64,000 nt of DNA, from the NCBI RefSeq assembly GCF_011764545.1, contig NZ_AP022870.1:9244001-9308000 (forward strand), read 5' to 3'. Positions 25,023 to 34,978 of the stretch are shown piece after piece. The position numbers and the translations under genes were made by a program. The notes under the pieces were generated by a model that was not told the DNA's origin, ran no database searches, and saw only the letters and a program-made list of their open reading frames with translations. Source of the stretch: Phytohabitans flavus. GTDB lineage: Bacteria > Actinomycetota > Actinomycetes > Mycobacteriales > Micromonosporaceae. The first letter of the stretch is position 1. The number at the start of each line of letters is the position of its first letter.

Positions 25023-28000
25023 CCCCGCAGGCGGAGGCCCCTCGGGGTGGCGCGGAAGCCGGCCGAGGTCAGGGCGTCGCGCAGTGGGGAGGTGAAGACG
25101 GCCTCGCCGTCGGCGCGCTCGACGGACAGCGCGCCCAGCGCTCCGGTGTGGACCGCGTCGGCGAGGGCCTTGGCGGCGGCGGCAAGCGCCTCGTCGTCGT
25201 CCACAAAGGACAGCAGGGTACGGCCGCCGCGTTCGACGTAGAGGGTCAGCTCGCCGGCCACGAGCACCACAAGGGCGCCCGCCTTGCGGCCGGGGCGGTG
25301 GCCGGTGCCCTCCTGGGCGACCACGCGCTCGGGCCAAGGCAGCGCCGCGCCATAGGGGCTGGCCGGGTCGGTCGCGGCCAGCACCAGCGTGGTGGGTGTG
25401 CGGCGGTGCTCGTCGGCGAGCGCGCGCAGGCGGTCGACCGCGCCCGGCACCGCGAACTGGGCGGCGCCCAGGCCCTCCACGAAGTAGCCGCGGCGGGCGG
25501 CGCCGCGCTCCTCCAGGGCGGCCAGCACCGGATACACCGCCGCGAAGCCGCCGGTGACGCCCTCCGCCGCGACCGCGCCTCGGGTGACCACGCCGTGCCG
25601 CTCCAGCAGGGCATCGGCGACCGCGGCGGCGCGGCGGGTGGGGTCGGTGTCCCGCTCCGGCAGGCGCGACCAGCGGCCGGCAACCGTGGGTGGGCCGGTG
25701 CGGGAGGGGAGTGCCACCCGCCCGGGGCGCCGGTATCGGGTGCGCGGCGCGGCCGGCTTGGCCCGGTGGGCGCCGCCACCGCCGCCGATCAGCGTGCGTA
25801 GCGGGGCGAGGGTGTCGTTGGTCAGCCACCCGGCCCAGACCAGATCCCACACCGCGGCCGCCAGGTCTTCGTCGGTCAGGCTGCCAGGCCCGGCACCCGA
25901 CCAGGTCGCGCTGCCGGACCCAGCACCTGAGGAGGTCGCGCTGCCGGACCCGGTACCTGAGGAGGTCGCGCTGCCAGGCCCGGCACCCGACCAGGTCGGG
26001 CTGCCGGACCCAGCATCGGACCAGGTCACGTCGGAGCCAGCGGGGGAGCCGGCGGAGAGTGCGGGGCCGACGCGGTCGGACAGGGTACGGAAGAACAGCG
26101 CCTGCCCATCCGCGAGCGCGTCCAGCACGGCCTGGTGCAGCGGGGTGAGGGCGAGCGACTCGTCCGGCGGAGGGAGCAGGAGCGGGGCGGCGTCCGCATA
26201 CGCCAGCGTGACCCACCCGTCGCCACCCGCGATCGCGCCCGAGCCGGCCCACAAGACCTCGCCGGAGGCGCAGAGCTCGTCCAGATACGCGGGGGAGTAG
26301 TCGGCCACCCGCCCGGGCAGCACCAGCCGCTCCAGCGCCGACGCCGGGACCGCCGCGCCCTGGAGCTGCTCGACCGCGGCGGCCACCGCCTCGACGCCGC
26401 GGGAGGAGGCGCCCACGTGCTGCCACCGGGGCAGGAACGTGGCCAGCGCCCGTGGCGGCACCGGCTCGATCTCGCGGCGCAGCGCGGCCAGCGAGCGTCG
26501 CCGCAGCATGCGCAGCACCTCGGCGTCGCACCACTCGGCCCCGGCGCCGTCCGGTGAGAACTCGCCGGAGACCACCCGCCCGGTCGCGGCGAGCCGGCGC
26601 AGCGCCTGCTCCAGCACGAAGACACCGAGCCCGAAGCGGGCGGCGCAGGCGGCGGCGGTGAACGGGGCGTGCGTACGGGCGTAGCGCGCGACCAGGTCGC
26701 CGAGCGGGTCCGGGACCGGCTCGACATACGCCTGGGCGACGCCCACCGGCAGCGCCACGCCGAGCGCGTCGCGGTAGCGCCCGGCATCCTCGACGGCGAT
26801 CCACCGCTCCTCACCGGCGACCCGCACCCGCAGGGCACGCTTGGCACGCTCCAACTCGACCGGCCACTCCGGAGCGACACCCCGCGCGGCGAAGTCAGCG
26901 TCGGACAGGTCGCCCAGCAGCCGCAGCAGCTCGGCCACGTCCTCCGCGTCGCGGGGGCGGCGCTCGTCGGAGAGCCACTGGAGCTGCCGCTCGGTCGCGG
27001 TGACCACCGCCGGCTCCAGCAGCTCGCGCAGGTCGACCCGGCCCAGCAGCTCGCCGAGCAGCGTGGAGTCGAGCGCCAGCGCGGCCGCCCGGCGCTCGGC
27101 GAGGGGAGCGTCCCCCTCGTACAGGAACGCGCCGACGTAGCCGAAGAGCAGCGACCGCGCGAACGGCGACGGCTTCGCGCTCTCCACCTCGACAAGCCGT
27201 ACCTTGCGGGCGGCCATGTCACGCATCAGCCCCACCAGGCCAGGCACGTCGAAGACGTCCTGTAAGCACTCGCGGGCCGCTTCGAGCGTGACCGGAAAGT
27301 CCGCATACTCCCGGGCGACGTCCAGCAGCTGGGCGGCCTTCTGCCGCTGCTGCCACAGTGGCTGGCGGCGGCGCGGGTCGCGGCGGGGAGCAGCAGCGAG
27401 CGGGCGGCACACTCGCGGAAGCGGGACGCGAACATCGCCGAAGTGCCGACCGACTCCTCGACTAGCTGGGTGATCTCCTCGGGGTCGAAGGCCACCAGCT
27501 CGGCACCGGGCGGCTGGTCGGCGGTGTCGGGCAGCCGCACCACGATGCCGTCGTCGGAGGGCATGACCTGGGCGTCCACCCCATACCGCTCGGTGAGGCG
27601 GCGGGCCACCGCGAGCGCCCACGGGCCGTTGACCTTCGCACCGAGGACACAGTGGACGGCCAGCCGCCAGTCGCCAAGCTCGTCGCGGAAGCGCTCGACC
27701 ACCACCGTGCGGTCGTCGGGGAGCGCGCGGGTGGCCTCGCGCTGCTCGCGCAGGTAGGCCATCAGGTTGCCAGCGGCCCAGTCGTCGAGCCCACCCGCCC
27801 GTAGCGCCGCGGTGGCGGTCTCGTCGTCCTGGCGCACCAGCGCGCGCAGCCGGGCGCCGATCGCGCGGCCCAGCTCGACCGGGCGGCCGGGCTGGTCCCC
27901 CTTCCAGAACGGCATCCGCGCGGCCGCCCCCGGCGCCGGCGAGACGAGCACGCGGTCGGGCGTGATGTCCTCGATGCGCCAGGAGGTGGAGCCGAGCAGG

Positions 28001-29736
28001 AAGACGTCGCCGACGCGCGACTCGTACACCATCTCCTCGTCGAGCTCGCCCACCCGGGCCGCGCGCTCGGCCCCGGCCAGGAAGACCCCGAAGAGGCCGC
28101 GGTCGGGGATAGTGCCGCCGCTGGTCACGGCCAGCCGCTGGGCGCCTGGGCGGCCGGTGAGCAGGTCGGCCGCGCGGTCCCAAACAAGGCGGGGGCGGAG
28201 CTCGGCGAATGCGGTCGACGGGTAGCGCCCGGAGAGCATGTCGAGCACCGCGTGCAGGGCGGAGTCGGGCAGCTCGGCGAAGGGCGCGGCGCGGCGGACC
28301 AGCGCGGCGAGGTCGGCCAGCGGCCACGGGTCGAGCGCCACCATCGCGACGATCTGCTGGGCGAGCACGTCGAGCGGGTTGCGTGGGTAGCGCAGCTCCT
28401 CGATCGCGCCGTCGCCCATCCGCTCCGCGACCACCGCGCAGGAGAGCAGGTCGCCGCGGTGCTTGGGGAAGACCACGCCTCGGGAGACCGCGCCCACCTG
28501 GTGCCCGGCCCGGCCGACGCGCTGGAGGCCGGCGGCCACGCTGGGCGGGGCCTCGATCTGGACGACGAGGTCGACCGAGCCCATGTCGATGCCAAGCTCC
28601 AGGCTGGAGGTGGCGACCACGGCGGGCAGCTGGCCGGACTTGAGCGACTCCTCGATGTGCTTGCGCTCCTCGCGGGAGACGCTGCCGTGGTGGGCGCGGG
28701 CGATCACTGGCGGCGCCCCGGTCGCCGCACCGGACTGCGCCATGATCGCCGCAGGCATCCAGCGTGTGCCTTGGCCGGCCGCCAACGCGGAGTCGGCCGC
28801 CGCGGAGCCGGATGCCGCGAGGGAAGCGTCGGCGGCCAGCTCGTTGAGCCGGGCGCAGAGCCGCTCGGCGGAACGTCGCGAGTTGGTGAACACGATCGTC
28901 GACTGGTGCCGCCCGATCAGGTCGAAGACCCGCTCCTCGACGGCCGGCCAGATCGACGCGCGGCGGGAACCCTCCTCCGGCTCGCCCACCTCGTCGAGCT
29001 GGGTCATGTCCTCGACCGGCACCTGCACGCTGACCTCGATGGTCTTGGCGGTGCGCGGCTGCACCACCTCGACGTGGCTGGAGCCGCCGAGGAAGCGGGC
29101 GGTCTCCTCGATCGGGCGCACGGTCGCGGAGAGGCCGATCCGCTGCGCCGGCCGGGGGAGCATCGCGTCCAGCCGCTCGAGCGAGAGCGCGAGGTGGGCG
29201 CCGCGCTTGGTGGCGGCGACCGCGTGCACCTCGTCGATGATCACCGTCTCGACGCCCGCCAGCGACTCCCGCGCGGCGGAGGTGAGCAGCAGAAACAGCG
29301 ACTCCGGCGTGGTGATCAGGATGTCCGGCGGGGTGCGCTGGAACGCCCGCCGCTCGTCGGCCGGCGTGTCACCGGTGCGCATGCCGACCGTGATGTCGGG
29401 CTGCGGGACGCCGAGGCGGGCGGCGGCGTGGCGGATACCGGCGAGGGGCGCCCGCAGGTTGCGCTCGACGTCGACCGCGAGCGCCTTGAGCGGGCTCACG
29501 TAGAGGACGCGGCAGCGCCGCTTGGGATCGGCCGGGACCGGCTCGCGGGCAAGCCGGTCGAGCGACCAGAGGAACGCGGCCAGCGTCTTGCCGGAGCCGG
29601 TGGGCGCCACGACAAGCGCGTGGTGGCCGTCACCGATCGCCCGCCAGGCGCCGGCCTGCGCGTCGGTCGGCGCCGCGAACGCGGCACCGAACCACTCCCG
29701 CGTCGCCTGCCCGAAGCGCTCCAGCACGTCTACCAC
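25019..29736 (-). CDS. large ATP-dependent helicase Lhr, frameshifted as sequenced
   Basis: Superfamily 2 helicase of the long Lhr type (about 1,570 residues), a 3'-5' DNA helicase for RNA-DNA hybrids, made during DNA damage in mycobacteria. Motifs: VVAPTGSGKT (Walker A, near residue 42), IIDEVHA (Walker B), LSATVRP, then the second RecA domain with TSSLELGIDMG and QRVGRAGHQVG, the winged helix, and the very long C-terminal Lhr-core domain. The frame breaks near 27385-27388; adding one C to that run (minus strand CCCC) joins SLLLP to RRDPRRRQPLWQQRQKAAQL and restores the whole protein. A 5 x 30-bp tandem repeat sits in the C-terminal third. The start is the GTG opening VVDVLERFGQ; a GTG 11 codons earlier is possible. 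Confidence 0.87.
25881..26030 (-). repeat. five 30-bp tandem repeats inside lhr
   Basis: Five contiguous units of exactly 30 bases (plus strand begins CTGCCAGGCCCGGCACCCGA) differ by a few substitutions. On the coding strand each gives ten residues, patterns such as SGAGPGSATW and SGTGSGSATS, a flexible Gly/Ser linker within the Lhr C-terminal region. Multiples of three keep the frame, so copy number can vary without breaking the protein. Confidence 0.85.
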
Positions 29737-29790
29737 GCACCAATCTTGCCCCTGAGGTGTGACATGCACGCAACGTAACGGGCAAACTGG

Positions 29791-29809
29791 TCAGGTAAAC
29801 TTACCTCTC
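29791..29809. promoter_or_regulatory. possible iron-box (DtxR/IdeR-type) operator
   Basis: The 19-base sequence TCAGGTAAACTTACCTCTC holds the inverted repeat AGGTAA-AC-TTACCT and agrees with the actinobacterial iron box TWAGGTWAGSCTWACCTWA at 14 of 19 positions by my count. It lies 22 bases before the start of a small secreted protein gene and 55 bases before divergent lhr. Iron control is an inference; a different palindrome-binding regulator would fit as well. Confidence 0.35.
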
Positions 29810-29830
29810 GGCGAGCGGCGGGAGATCTTC

Positions 29831-30160
29831 ATGCGGGGTACGGCAGGAGCGGTCGGCCGTGTGCTCGCCGCTGCCCTGCTTGCCGTGCTCGCCCTCACCT
29901 CGGTGCACGGGGCCGCCTCGACGGCCGCCCCGGCCGGCGCCATCGCACACGGTCCCGCCTCGATCGGCGCCGCGGTGGTGCACGCCGCCCCTGCGCTGGC
30001 AACCCACGACCATCGGCTCGACCTCACGCCCGTACCAGGGAATGCTCTTCCGCCGCCCGCGGAGGGTGCGCCGGCCGCGGCGGCCGAGCCCGCCGCCACC
30101 TTGCCCGTCGCCGTCGCATCGGCGCCGCACTCGTCCCGGGCACCACCCGGCCTCCACTGA
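29831..30160 (+). CDS. small Ala/Pro-rich secreted protein, function unknown
   Basis: I do not recognise this 109-residue protein. It begins with a signal-like segment (basic MRGTAGAVGR, hydrophobic VLAAALLAVLALTSV, about residues 11-25, then AASTAAPAG as a possible cleavage region). The mature part is Ala/Pro-rich with one HDHRLDLTPVPG stretch and a His-Ser-Ser end, lacking cysteines. ATG with GGGAG six bases upstream, an AGGTAA/TTACCT palindrome just before it, and a cation antiporter gene 57 bases later. The region is clearly translated-looking only at the signal peptide; a non-conserved protein is possible. Confidence 0.5.
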   Translation: MRGTAGAVGRVLAAALLAVLALTSVHGAASTAAPAGAIAHGPASIGAAVVHAAPALATHDHRLDLTPVPGNALPPPAEGAPAAAAEPAATLPVAVASAPHSSRAPPGLH

Positions 30161-30217
30161 TCCTCGCCCGCATCGAGATCAACGCGCCGCGACCCGGCGC
30201 GGAGTGGAGGCACACCC

Positions 30218-31507
30218 ATGCACATCGGCGATGCACTCGTAGCCCTGGGCGGGGCGTTTCTGGCGGCGGCCGTACTGGCCCGCCTCGGCGCCAGGATCGG
30301 CCTGCCCACGATCCCCCTGTTCATGCTCGCGGGCGTGGTCTTCGGACCGCACACGCCCGGTATCGCGCTCGTCGAGGACCCCGGCGACCTGGCCCTGATC
30401 GCCGCCCTCGGCCTCGTATTCCTGCTCTTCTACCTGGGCCTCGAGTTTCACACCGACGACCTTGTGGCGGGCGGGCGGCGAATGCTCGCCGCCGGCCTCG
30501 GCTACCTGGTCCTGAACATCGGTGGCGGGCTCGCGCTCGGCTTCGCCTTCGGGTGGGGCACGCGCGAGGCGCTGGTGATCGCCGGCGTGATCGGCATCTC
30601 GTCCTCGGCGATCGTCACCAAGCTGCTGGTCGAGACCGGCCGGCTGCGCAACCCCGAGTCACGCCTGATCCTCGGCGTGATCGTGATCGAGGACATCTTC
30701 CTCGCGCTCTACCTGGCGATACTCCAGCCCGTGCTGGGCAACGCCAGCGGGCCGGCCGAGGTGGCGACCGACCTGGCCAAGGCGTTCGCGTTCCTGATCG
30801 CGCTCGCCGCGCTGGCCCGCTGGGGCGCCCGCGCGGCTGGGCGGCTGCTGCGCGTCTTCAACGACGAGCTGCTTGTCGTCTTCTTCGTCGGGCTGGCCGT
30901 GCTCTCCGCGGGCGTGGCCGAGGAGCTGGGCGTCTCGGACGCGATCGGCGCCTTCATGATCGGCCTGGTGCTCGGCGGGTCGACCGCCGCCGAACGCGTG
31001 CGGTCGCTGGTGCGCCCGCTCCGCGACGGCTTCGCCGCCATCTTTTTCTTCACCTTCGGCCTCACCATCGACCCGGGCGACATCGGGCCGGTCCTGGTGC
31101 CGATCGCGGTGGCGGTGGCGATCACCGTCGTACTCAACATCGCCGCCGGGGTGCTCGCCGCGCGGTTGCACGGGTACGGGCGCCAGGAAGCCGCCAACAT
31201 CGGACTCACCGTGCTCACCCGCGGGGAGTTCTCGCTGATCCTGGGCTCACTCGCGGTGGCCGCCGGGCTGGACTCGCGGATCGCGCCGTTCGTGGCCGGG
31301 TACGTGCTCGTGCTCGCCGTGATCGGCCCGCTCGCGGTACTCCGATCGGAGAAACTCGCCGCGATGTTCGCAGGACGGCGTAGCGTTCACAGGGAACGTC
31401 CAGGCAGCACAGATAAGATGCCGGCCATGATCGTGGCACCTGCCCAGGAGGGCAGTAGTACCGAGCCGGGTGACACCCGGCGCACGACCTCAACAGAGAG
31501 CCGATGA
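30218..31507 (+). CDS. CPA2-family monovalent cation/proton antiporter
   Basis: Inner-membrane antiporter of the CPA2 (KefB/KhtU-like) family, 429 residues with about twelve membrane segments to residue 385 and a short hydrophilic tail. Family hallmarks are the GLPTIPLFMLAGVVFGP segment, LGLVFLLFYLGLEF, the ISSSAIVTKLL helix and LTRGEFSLILGSLA near the end. There is no TrkA-N or TrkA-C regulatory domain, so gating would need a separate subunit; none is seen next to it. ATG with GGAGG. The last codons overlap the next gene (ATGATG around the TGA), making an operon with two CNNM/CorC genes. Likely substrates are potassium or sodium. Confidence 0.85.
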   Translation: MHIGDALVALGGAFLAAAVLARLGARIGLPTIPLFMLAGVVFGPHTPGIALVEDPGDLALIAALGLVFLLFYLGLEFHTDDLVAGGRRMLAAGLGYLVLNIGGGLALGFAFGWGTREALVIAGVIGISSSAIVTKLLVETGRLRNPESRLILGVIVIEDIFLALYLAILQPVLGNASGPAEVATDLAKAFAFLIALAALARWGARAAGRLLRVFNDELLVVFFVGLAVLSAGVAEELGVSDAIGAFMIGLVLGGSTAAERVRSLVRPLRDGFAAIFFFTFGLTIDPGDIGPVLVPIAVAVAITVVLNIAAGVLAARLHGYGRQEAANIGLTVLTRGEFSLILGSLAVAAGLDSRIAPFVAGYVLVLAVIGPLAVLRSEKLAAMFAGRRSVHRERPGSTDKMPAMIVAPAQEGSSTEPGDTRRTTSTESR

Positions 31508-32802
31508 TGCTGATCGCGATCGGCCTTCTTCTCATCCTGCTACTCACCGCGCTGACCGGATATTTCGTCGCGCAGGAGTTCGGCTATGTCGCCGTCGACC
31601 GGGGCAAGCTCCGCCGCCTCGCGGACGAGGGTGACCAGGCGGCCGCGCGGGCGCTGACCGTTACCGAGCGGCTCTCGTTCATGCTGTCCGGCGCGCAGCT
31701 CGGCATCACGGTGACCGTGCTGCTCGTCGGGTACGTCGCCGAGCCTTTCGTGGGTGAAGGGCTCGCCGACCTGCTCGGCACGGCCGGTGTGTCCCGCGCG
31801 GTGAGCCTGCCCGTATCCGTGATCCTGGTGCTGCTCCTGTCCACCGTCATCCAGATGGTGCTCGGCGAGCTGGCCCCGAAAAACCTCGCCATCGCCCGCC
31901 CGGAGGCCCTCGCCCGGGCGCTGAGCCGGTCGACGCTGATCTACCTGACGGCGTTCGCTCCGGTGATCCGGATCTTCGACATGGCCGCGGCGCGGCTCCT
32001 GCGACGGGTCGGCGTCGAGCCGATCGAGGAGCTGCCCTCGGGTGCCACCGCCGAGGACCTGGAGCAGATCATCGCGGAGTCGCGGGCCGAAGGGCACCTC
32101 GACGCCCAGATCTCGACGCTGCTCGACCGGGGCCTCGACTTTCGCCGGCTCACCGCCGACGAGGTGATGGTCCCCCGCGTCGACGTGTACACGGTGCGCG
32201 CCGACGAGCCGGTACGCCGCGTCGTCGACCTGCTGGAGACGGGACACTCCCGCTTTCCGGTGCAGGGCGTCGACGGCGTCGACGACGTGACCGGCGTGGT
32301 GAGCATCGCGGACGTGATGGAGATACCGCCCGCCGAGCGCTCGACGACGCCGGTGCGCGCGGTGGCGGTACCCCCGTTGATGGTGCCCGGGACGCTGCCG
32401 CTGCCGGCGGTGCTCGACCGGCTGCGGGCCGGGCACCGCCAGATGGCCTGCGTCGTCGACGAGTACGGCGGCTTCGCCGGCGTGATCACACTGGAGGACA
32501 TCGCCGAGGAGCTTGTCGGCCCGATCCGCGACGAGGACGACCGCCCGGAGCCGGCACCGCAGCGGCAGCCGGACGGCTCGTGGCTCGTGCCGGCACGCTG
32601 GCGGATCGACGAGGTGGCCGACGCCACCGGCGTGGAGCTGCCCGAGGCACCCGAGTACGACACGGTCTCCGGCCTCGTCATGCGTGAGCTGGGCCGGGTG
32701 CCGTCGGTCGGCGACCGGGTCGAGCTGGCGCAGGCGGTGCTCTCGGTCGAGTCGGTCGACCGCCACGTGCCCGAGTCGGTACGGCTGGAGGTGCGCTCAT
32801 GA
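31504..32802 (+). CDS. CNNM/HlyC-CorC family membrane protein with CBS pair (first copy)
   Basis: A 432-residue member of the CNNM/CorC (UPF0053, 'hemolysin') family implicated in magnesium or other divalent cation efflux. Layout: DUF21/CNNM transmembrane domain (about 1-190, with FMLSGAQLGITVTVLL and QMVLGELAPKNLAIARPE), a CBS-domain pair (about 215-340; EVMVPRVDVYTVRADE, FPVQGVDGVDDVTGVV, CVVDEYGGFAGVITLEDI) and the CorC/HlyC C-terminal domain (about 350-430). ATG overlaps the antiporter stop. A paralogue follows immediately with ATGA overlap. The historical hemolysin label is not evidence of toxicity. Confidence 0.88.
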   Translation: MMLIAIGLLLILLLTALTGYFVAQEFGYVAVDRGKLRRLADEGDQAAARALTVTERLSFMLSGAQLGITVTVLLVGYVAEPFVGEGLADLLGTAGVSRAVSLPVSVILVLLLSTVIQMVLGELAPKNLAIARPEALARALSRSTLIYLTAFAPVIRIFDMAAARLLRRVGVEPIEELPSGATAEDLEQIIAESRAEGHLDAQISTLLDRGLDFRRLTADEVMVPRVDVYTVRADEPVRRVVDLLETGHSRFPVQGVDGVDDVTGVVSIADVMEIPPAERSTTPVRAVAVPPLMVPGTLPLPAVLDRLRAGHRQMACVVDEYGGFAGVITLEDIAEELVGPIRDEDDRPEPAPQRQPDGSWLVPARWRIDEVADATGVELPEAPEYDTVSGLVMRELGRVPSVGDRVELAQAVLSVESVDRHVPESVRLEVRS

Positions 32803-33854
32803 GTGCCAGCTGGGCGTTGATCTTGTCGTTGATCCTGTTGGCGCTCAACGGGTTCTTCGTGGCCGCCGAGTTCGCGCTCGTCGGCAGCAAGCGGTACCGG
32901 CTGGAGCAGGCCGCCGCGGACGGCAGCCGCGCCGCGAAGGCCGCGCTGGAGGGCAGTCGCGAGCTCTCCGTCATGCTGGCCGGCGCGCAGCTCGGCATCA
33001 CGCTGTGCACGCTCGGCCTTGGCGCGCTCGCCGAGCCGGCGATCGAGCATGTGCTCAGCCCGGCCCTGCACGCGCTGGGGCTGCCCGAGTCCGGCAGCCA
33101 CGTGATCTCGCTCGTGGTGGCGCTGATGCTGGTCAGCTTCCTGCACCTGGTGGTCGGCGAGATGGCGCCGAAGTCGTGGGCGATCACCGATCCGGAGCGT
33201 TCGGCGCTGCTGCTGATGATTCCGTTCCGGGCGTTCGCGCGGCTGACCCGGCCGGCGCTGGTGGTTTTCAACGGCCTCGCCAACGGCGTGCTGCGACTGG
33301 TCAAAGTGGAGCCGCAGGACCAGCTCGCCCAGGTGCACGGCCCGGAGGAGCTGCGCATACTGCTGAAGCAGTCGCGCGAACATGGCACACTCGCGGCCGA
33401 CCAGGAGCAGCTGCTGACCAGCCTGCTCCAGCTCCAGCGCACCACCGTGGCATCGGTGATGCAGCCGCTGAACGAACTGGTCACGGCGGCGCTCGGCGCG
33501 AGCGCCGAGCGGATCGAGGCGATCTCCCGCGGCTGCGGGCGGTCCCGCCTCGCGGTGGCCGGTCCAAACGGGGACCTGGTCGGCCTGGTCCACGTGCGAG
33601 ACGCTGTAAGGGCGACCACCTTCGGGCGGCCGGCCACCGCGGCCGAGTTGATGACGGAGCCGTTCGCGCTCCCGGCCACGGCGACGGTCACCGAGGCGGT
33701 CGCGGCGATGCGCGCCGACCGTGCGCAGCTCGCCCTCGTCCGCGAGGGTGATCGGACGGTCGGGTTCGTCGCCCTGGAAGACCTGCTCGAAGAGGTCATT
33801 GGCGAGTTCGACGACGAGACGGATGCCGTGCCGCAGGGCCGGCGGATGCGATAG
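32799..33854 (+). CDS. CNNM/CorC family membrane protein with CBS pair (second copy)
   Basis: Second member of the pair, 351 residues. The CNNM domain (about 1-190) includes ALNGFFVAAEFALVGSKRYR, MLAGAQLGITLCTLGLGALA and VVGEMAPKSWAITDPE; a CBS pair follows (about 205-325) and ends in GFVALEDLLEEVIGEF. It lacks the CorC C-terminal domain that the first copy has, so the two may form a heteromer in which only one carries that domain. Start codon overlaps the previous stop (ATGA). The spo0M gene follows 8 bases later, so all four genes from the antiporter onward appear co-transcribed to the terminator at 34837. Confidence 0.88.
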   Translation: MSASWALILSLILLALNGFFVAAEFALVGSKRYRLEQAAADGSRAAKAALEGSRELSVMLAGAQLGITLCTLGLGALAEPAIEHVLSPALHALGLPESGSHVISLVVALMLVSFLHLVVGEMAPKSWAITDPERSALLLMIPFRAFARLTRPALVVFNGLANGVLRLVKVEPQDQLAQVHGPEELRILLKQSREHGTLAADQEQLLTSLLQLQRTTVASVMQPLNELVTAALGASAERIEAISRGCGRSRLAVAGPNGDLVGLVHVRDAVRATTFGRPATAAELMTEPFALPATATVTEAVAAMRADRAQLALVREGDRTVGFVALEDLLEEVIGEFDDETDAVPQGRRMR

Positions 33855-33862
33855 GAGCATCG

Positions 33863-34822
33863 ATGGTATTCAAGAAGTTGTTGGGTGCCTTCGGCGTCGG
33901 CGGGCCCTCCGTCGACACCGTACTGGCCAACTCCAACACCCGGCCGGGCCTGACCCTCGACGGTCAGATCCACATCCTGGGCGGTGATCACGACGTCAAG
34001 ATCGACCAGGTCTCGCTCGGGCTGGTAACCCGGGTGGAGGTGGAGAGCGGCGACTCCAACTACGACGCCAATGTGGAGTTCCACCGCATCGCGGTCGCGG
34101 GTGCCTTCCCGCTCGCCAAGGGTGAGCGCAAGGACATCCCGTTCAGCTTCCCGGTGCCGTGGGAGGCGCCGGTCACCGACGTGTACGGCCAGCGCCTGCG
34201 CGGCATGACCATGGGCCTGCGCACCGAGCTCGCGGTGGCACGCGCGGTCGACAAGGGCGACCTCGACCCGGTGCAGGTGCACCCGCTGCCCGCGCAGGAG
34301 CGCATCCTCGACGCGTTCAACCAGCTCGGCTTCCGCTTCAAGGGCGCCGACCTGGAGCGCGGCCGCGTCTACGGGGTCAACCAGCAGCTGCCGTTCTACC
34401 AGGAGATCGAGTTCTACCCGCCGTCCCAGTACGCCGGCGGCATCAACGAGTGCGAGCTCACCTTCGTCGCCGACCCGCAGGGCGTCGAGGTGATCCTGGA
34501 GTTCGACAAGCGCGGCGGCTTCCTGAGCAGCGGCCACGACGCCTACGGCCGCTTCCGCGTCGACCACGCCACCGTCGACCAGACCGACTGGGTGACGGTG
34601 GTGGACGGCTGGGTCCGCTCCGCCAGCGACCGCTACTCCAGCCTGCGCGCCTCGCACGGCTACCACGGCGGCGGCCACCACGGCGGCCACGGCCGCGGCG
34701 GCCTCGGTGCGGGCGCGGTGATCGCCGGCGCGGGTGCCGGCATCCTGGGCGGCATGGTGCTCGGCGAGGCGATGGAAGAGGTCTTCGAGGGCGGCGACGA
34801 CTTCGGCGACTTCGGCGAGTAG
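33863..34822 (+). CDS. Spo0M-family sporulation-control protein
   Basis: A 319-residue arrestin-like protein of the Spo0M family. The N-terminal region (about 1-250) shows VFKKLLGAFGVGGPSVDTVL, TRPGLTLDGQIHILGGDHDV, FPVPWEAPVTDVYGQRLRGM and LRTELAVARAVDKGDLDPV, all conserved in the family. The C-terminus is a His/Gly-rich segment (GYHGGGHHGGHGRGGLGAG) followed by a Gly/Ala membrane-like stretch and an acidic end. Spo0M affects sporulation and cell division in Bacillus; homologues are common in actinobacteria with unknown partners. ATG with AGGAG eight bases upstream. Confidence 0.85.
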   Translation: MVFKKLLGAFGVGGPSVDTVLANSNTRPGLTLDGQIHILGGDHDVKIDQVSLGLVTRVEVESGDSNYDANVEFHRIAVAGAFPLAKGERKDIPFSFPVPWEAPVTDVYGQRLRGMTMGLRTELAVARAVDKGDLDPVQVHPLPAQERILDAFNQLGFRFKGADLERGRVYGVNQQLPFYQEIEFYPPSQYAGGINECELTFVADPQGVEVILEFDKRGGFLSSGHDAYGRFRVDHATVDQTDWVTVVDGWVRSASDRYSSLRASHGYHGGGHHGGHGRGGLGAGAVIAGAGAGILGGMVLGEAMEEVFEGGDDFGDFGE

Positions 34823-34836
34823 GTCTCACCTGACGT

Positions 34837-34864
34837 AAAGGGCCCCGCTCCGGCGGGGCCCTTT
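34837..34864 (+). terminator. intrinsic terminator after spo0M
   Basis: AAAGGGCCCCGC pairs perfectly with GCGGGGCCCTTT around the four-base loop TCCG, and TTTCATTG continues the 3' side. Starting 14 bases after the spo0M stop codon, it ends the antiporter-CNNM-CNNM-spo0M transcript. Confidence 0.85.
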
Positions 34865-34905
34865 CATTGTGGGTGCCGCTCTGTGGACACTCATTTACGA
34901 CAAGA

Positions 34906-34978
34906 ATTCGGGCTACCGCGATGCCCGTCGTGGTCCGGACCGCTGCTCCCGCGGCCTCACCCTCCGCGCTCCACGACC
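34906..34978 (+). repeat. dispersed repeat, copy A
   Basis: A 73-base unit beginning ATTCGGGCTACCGCG and containing GTGGTCCGGACCGCTGCTCC and GCGGCCTCACCCTCCGCGCT. It matches copy B (44108-44180) with only a handful of substitutions and no gaps. Internal palindromes (GGTCCGGACC) suggest a folded DNA or RNA form. Confidence 0.8.

Noticed and set aside
25881..26030. CRISPR-like array
   Set aside because: The 30-bp units touch each other with no spacers and lie in frame inside lhr; they are a coding tandem repeat.
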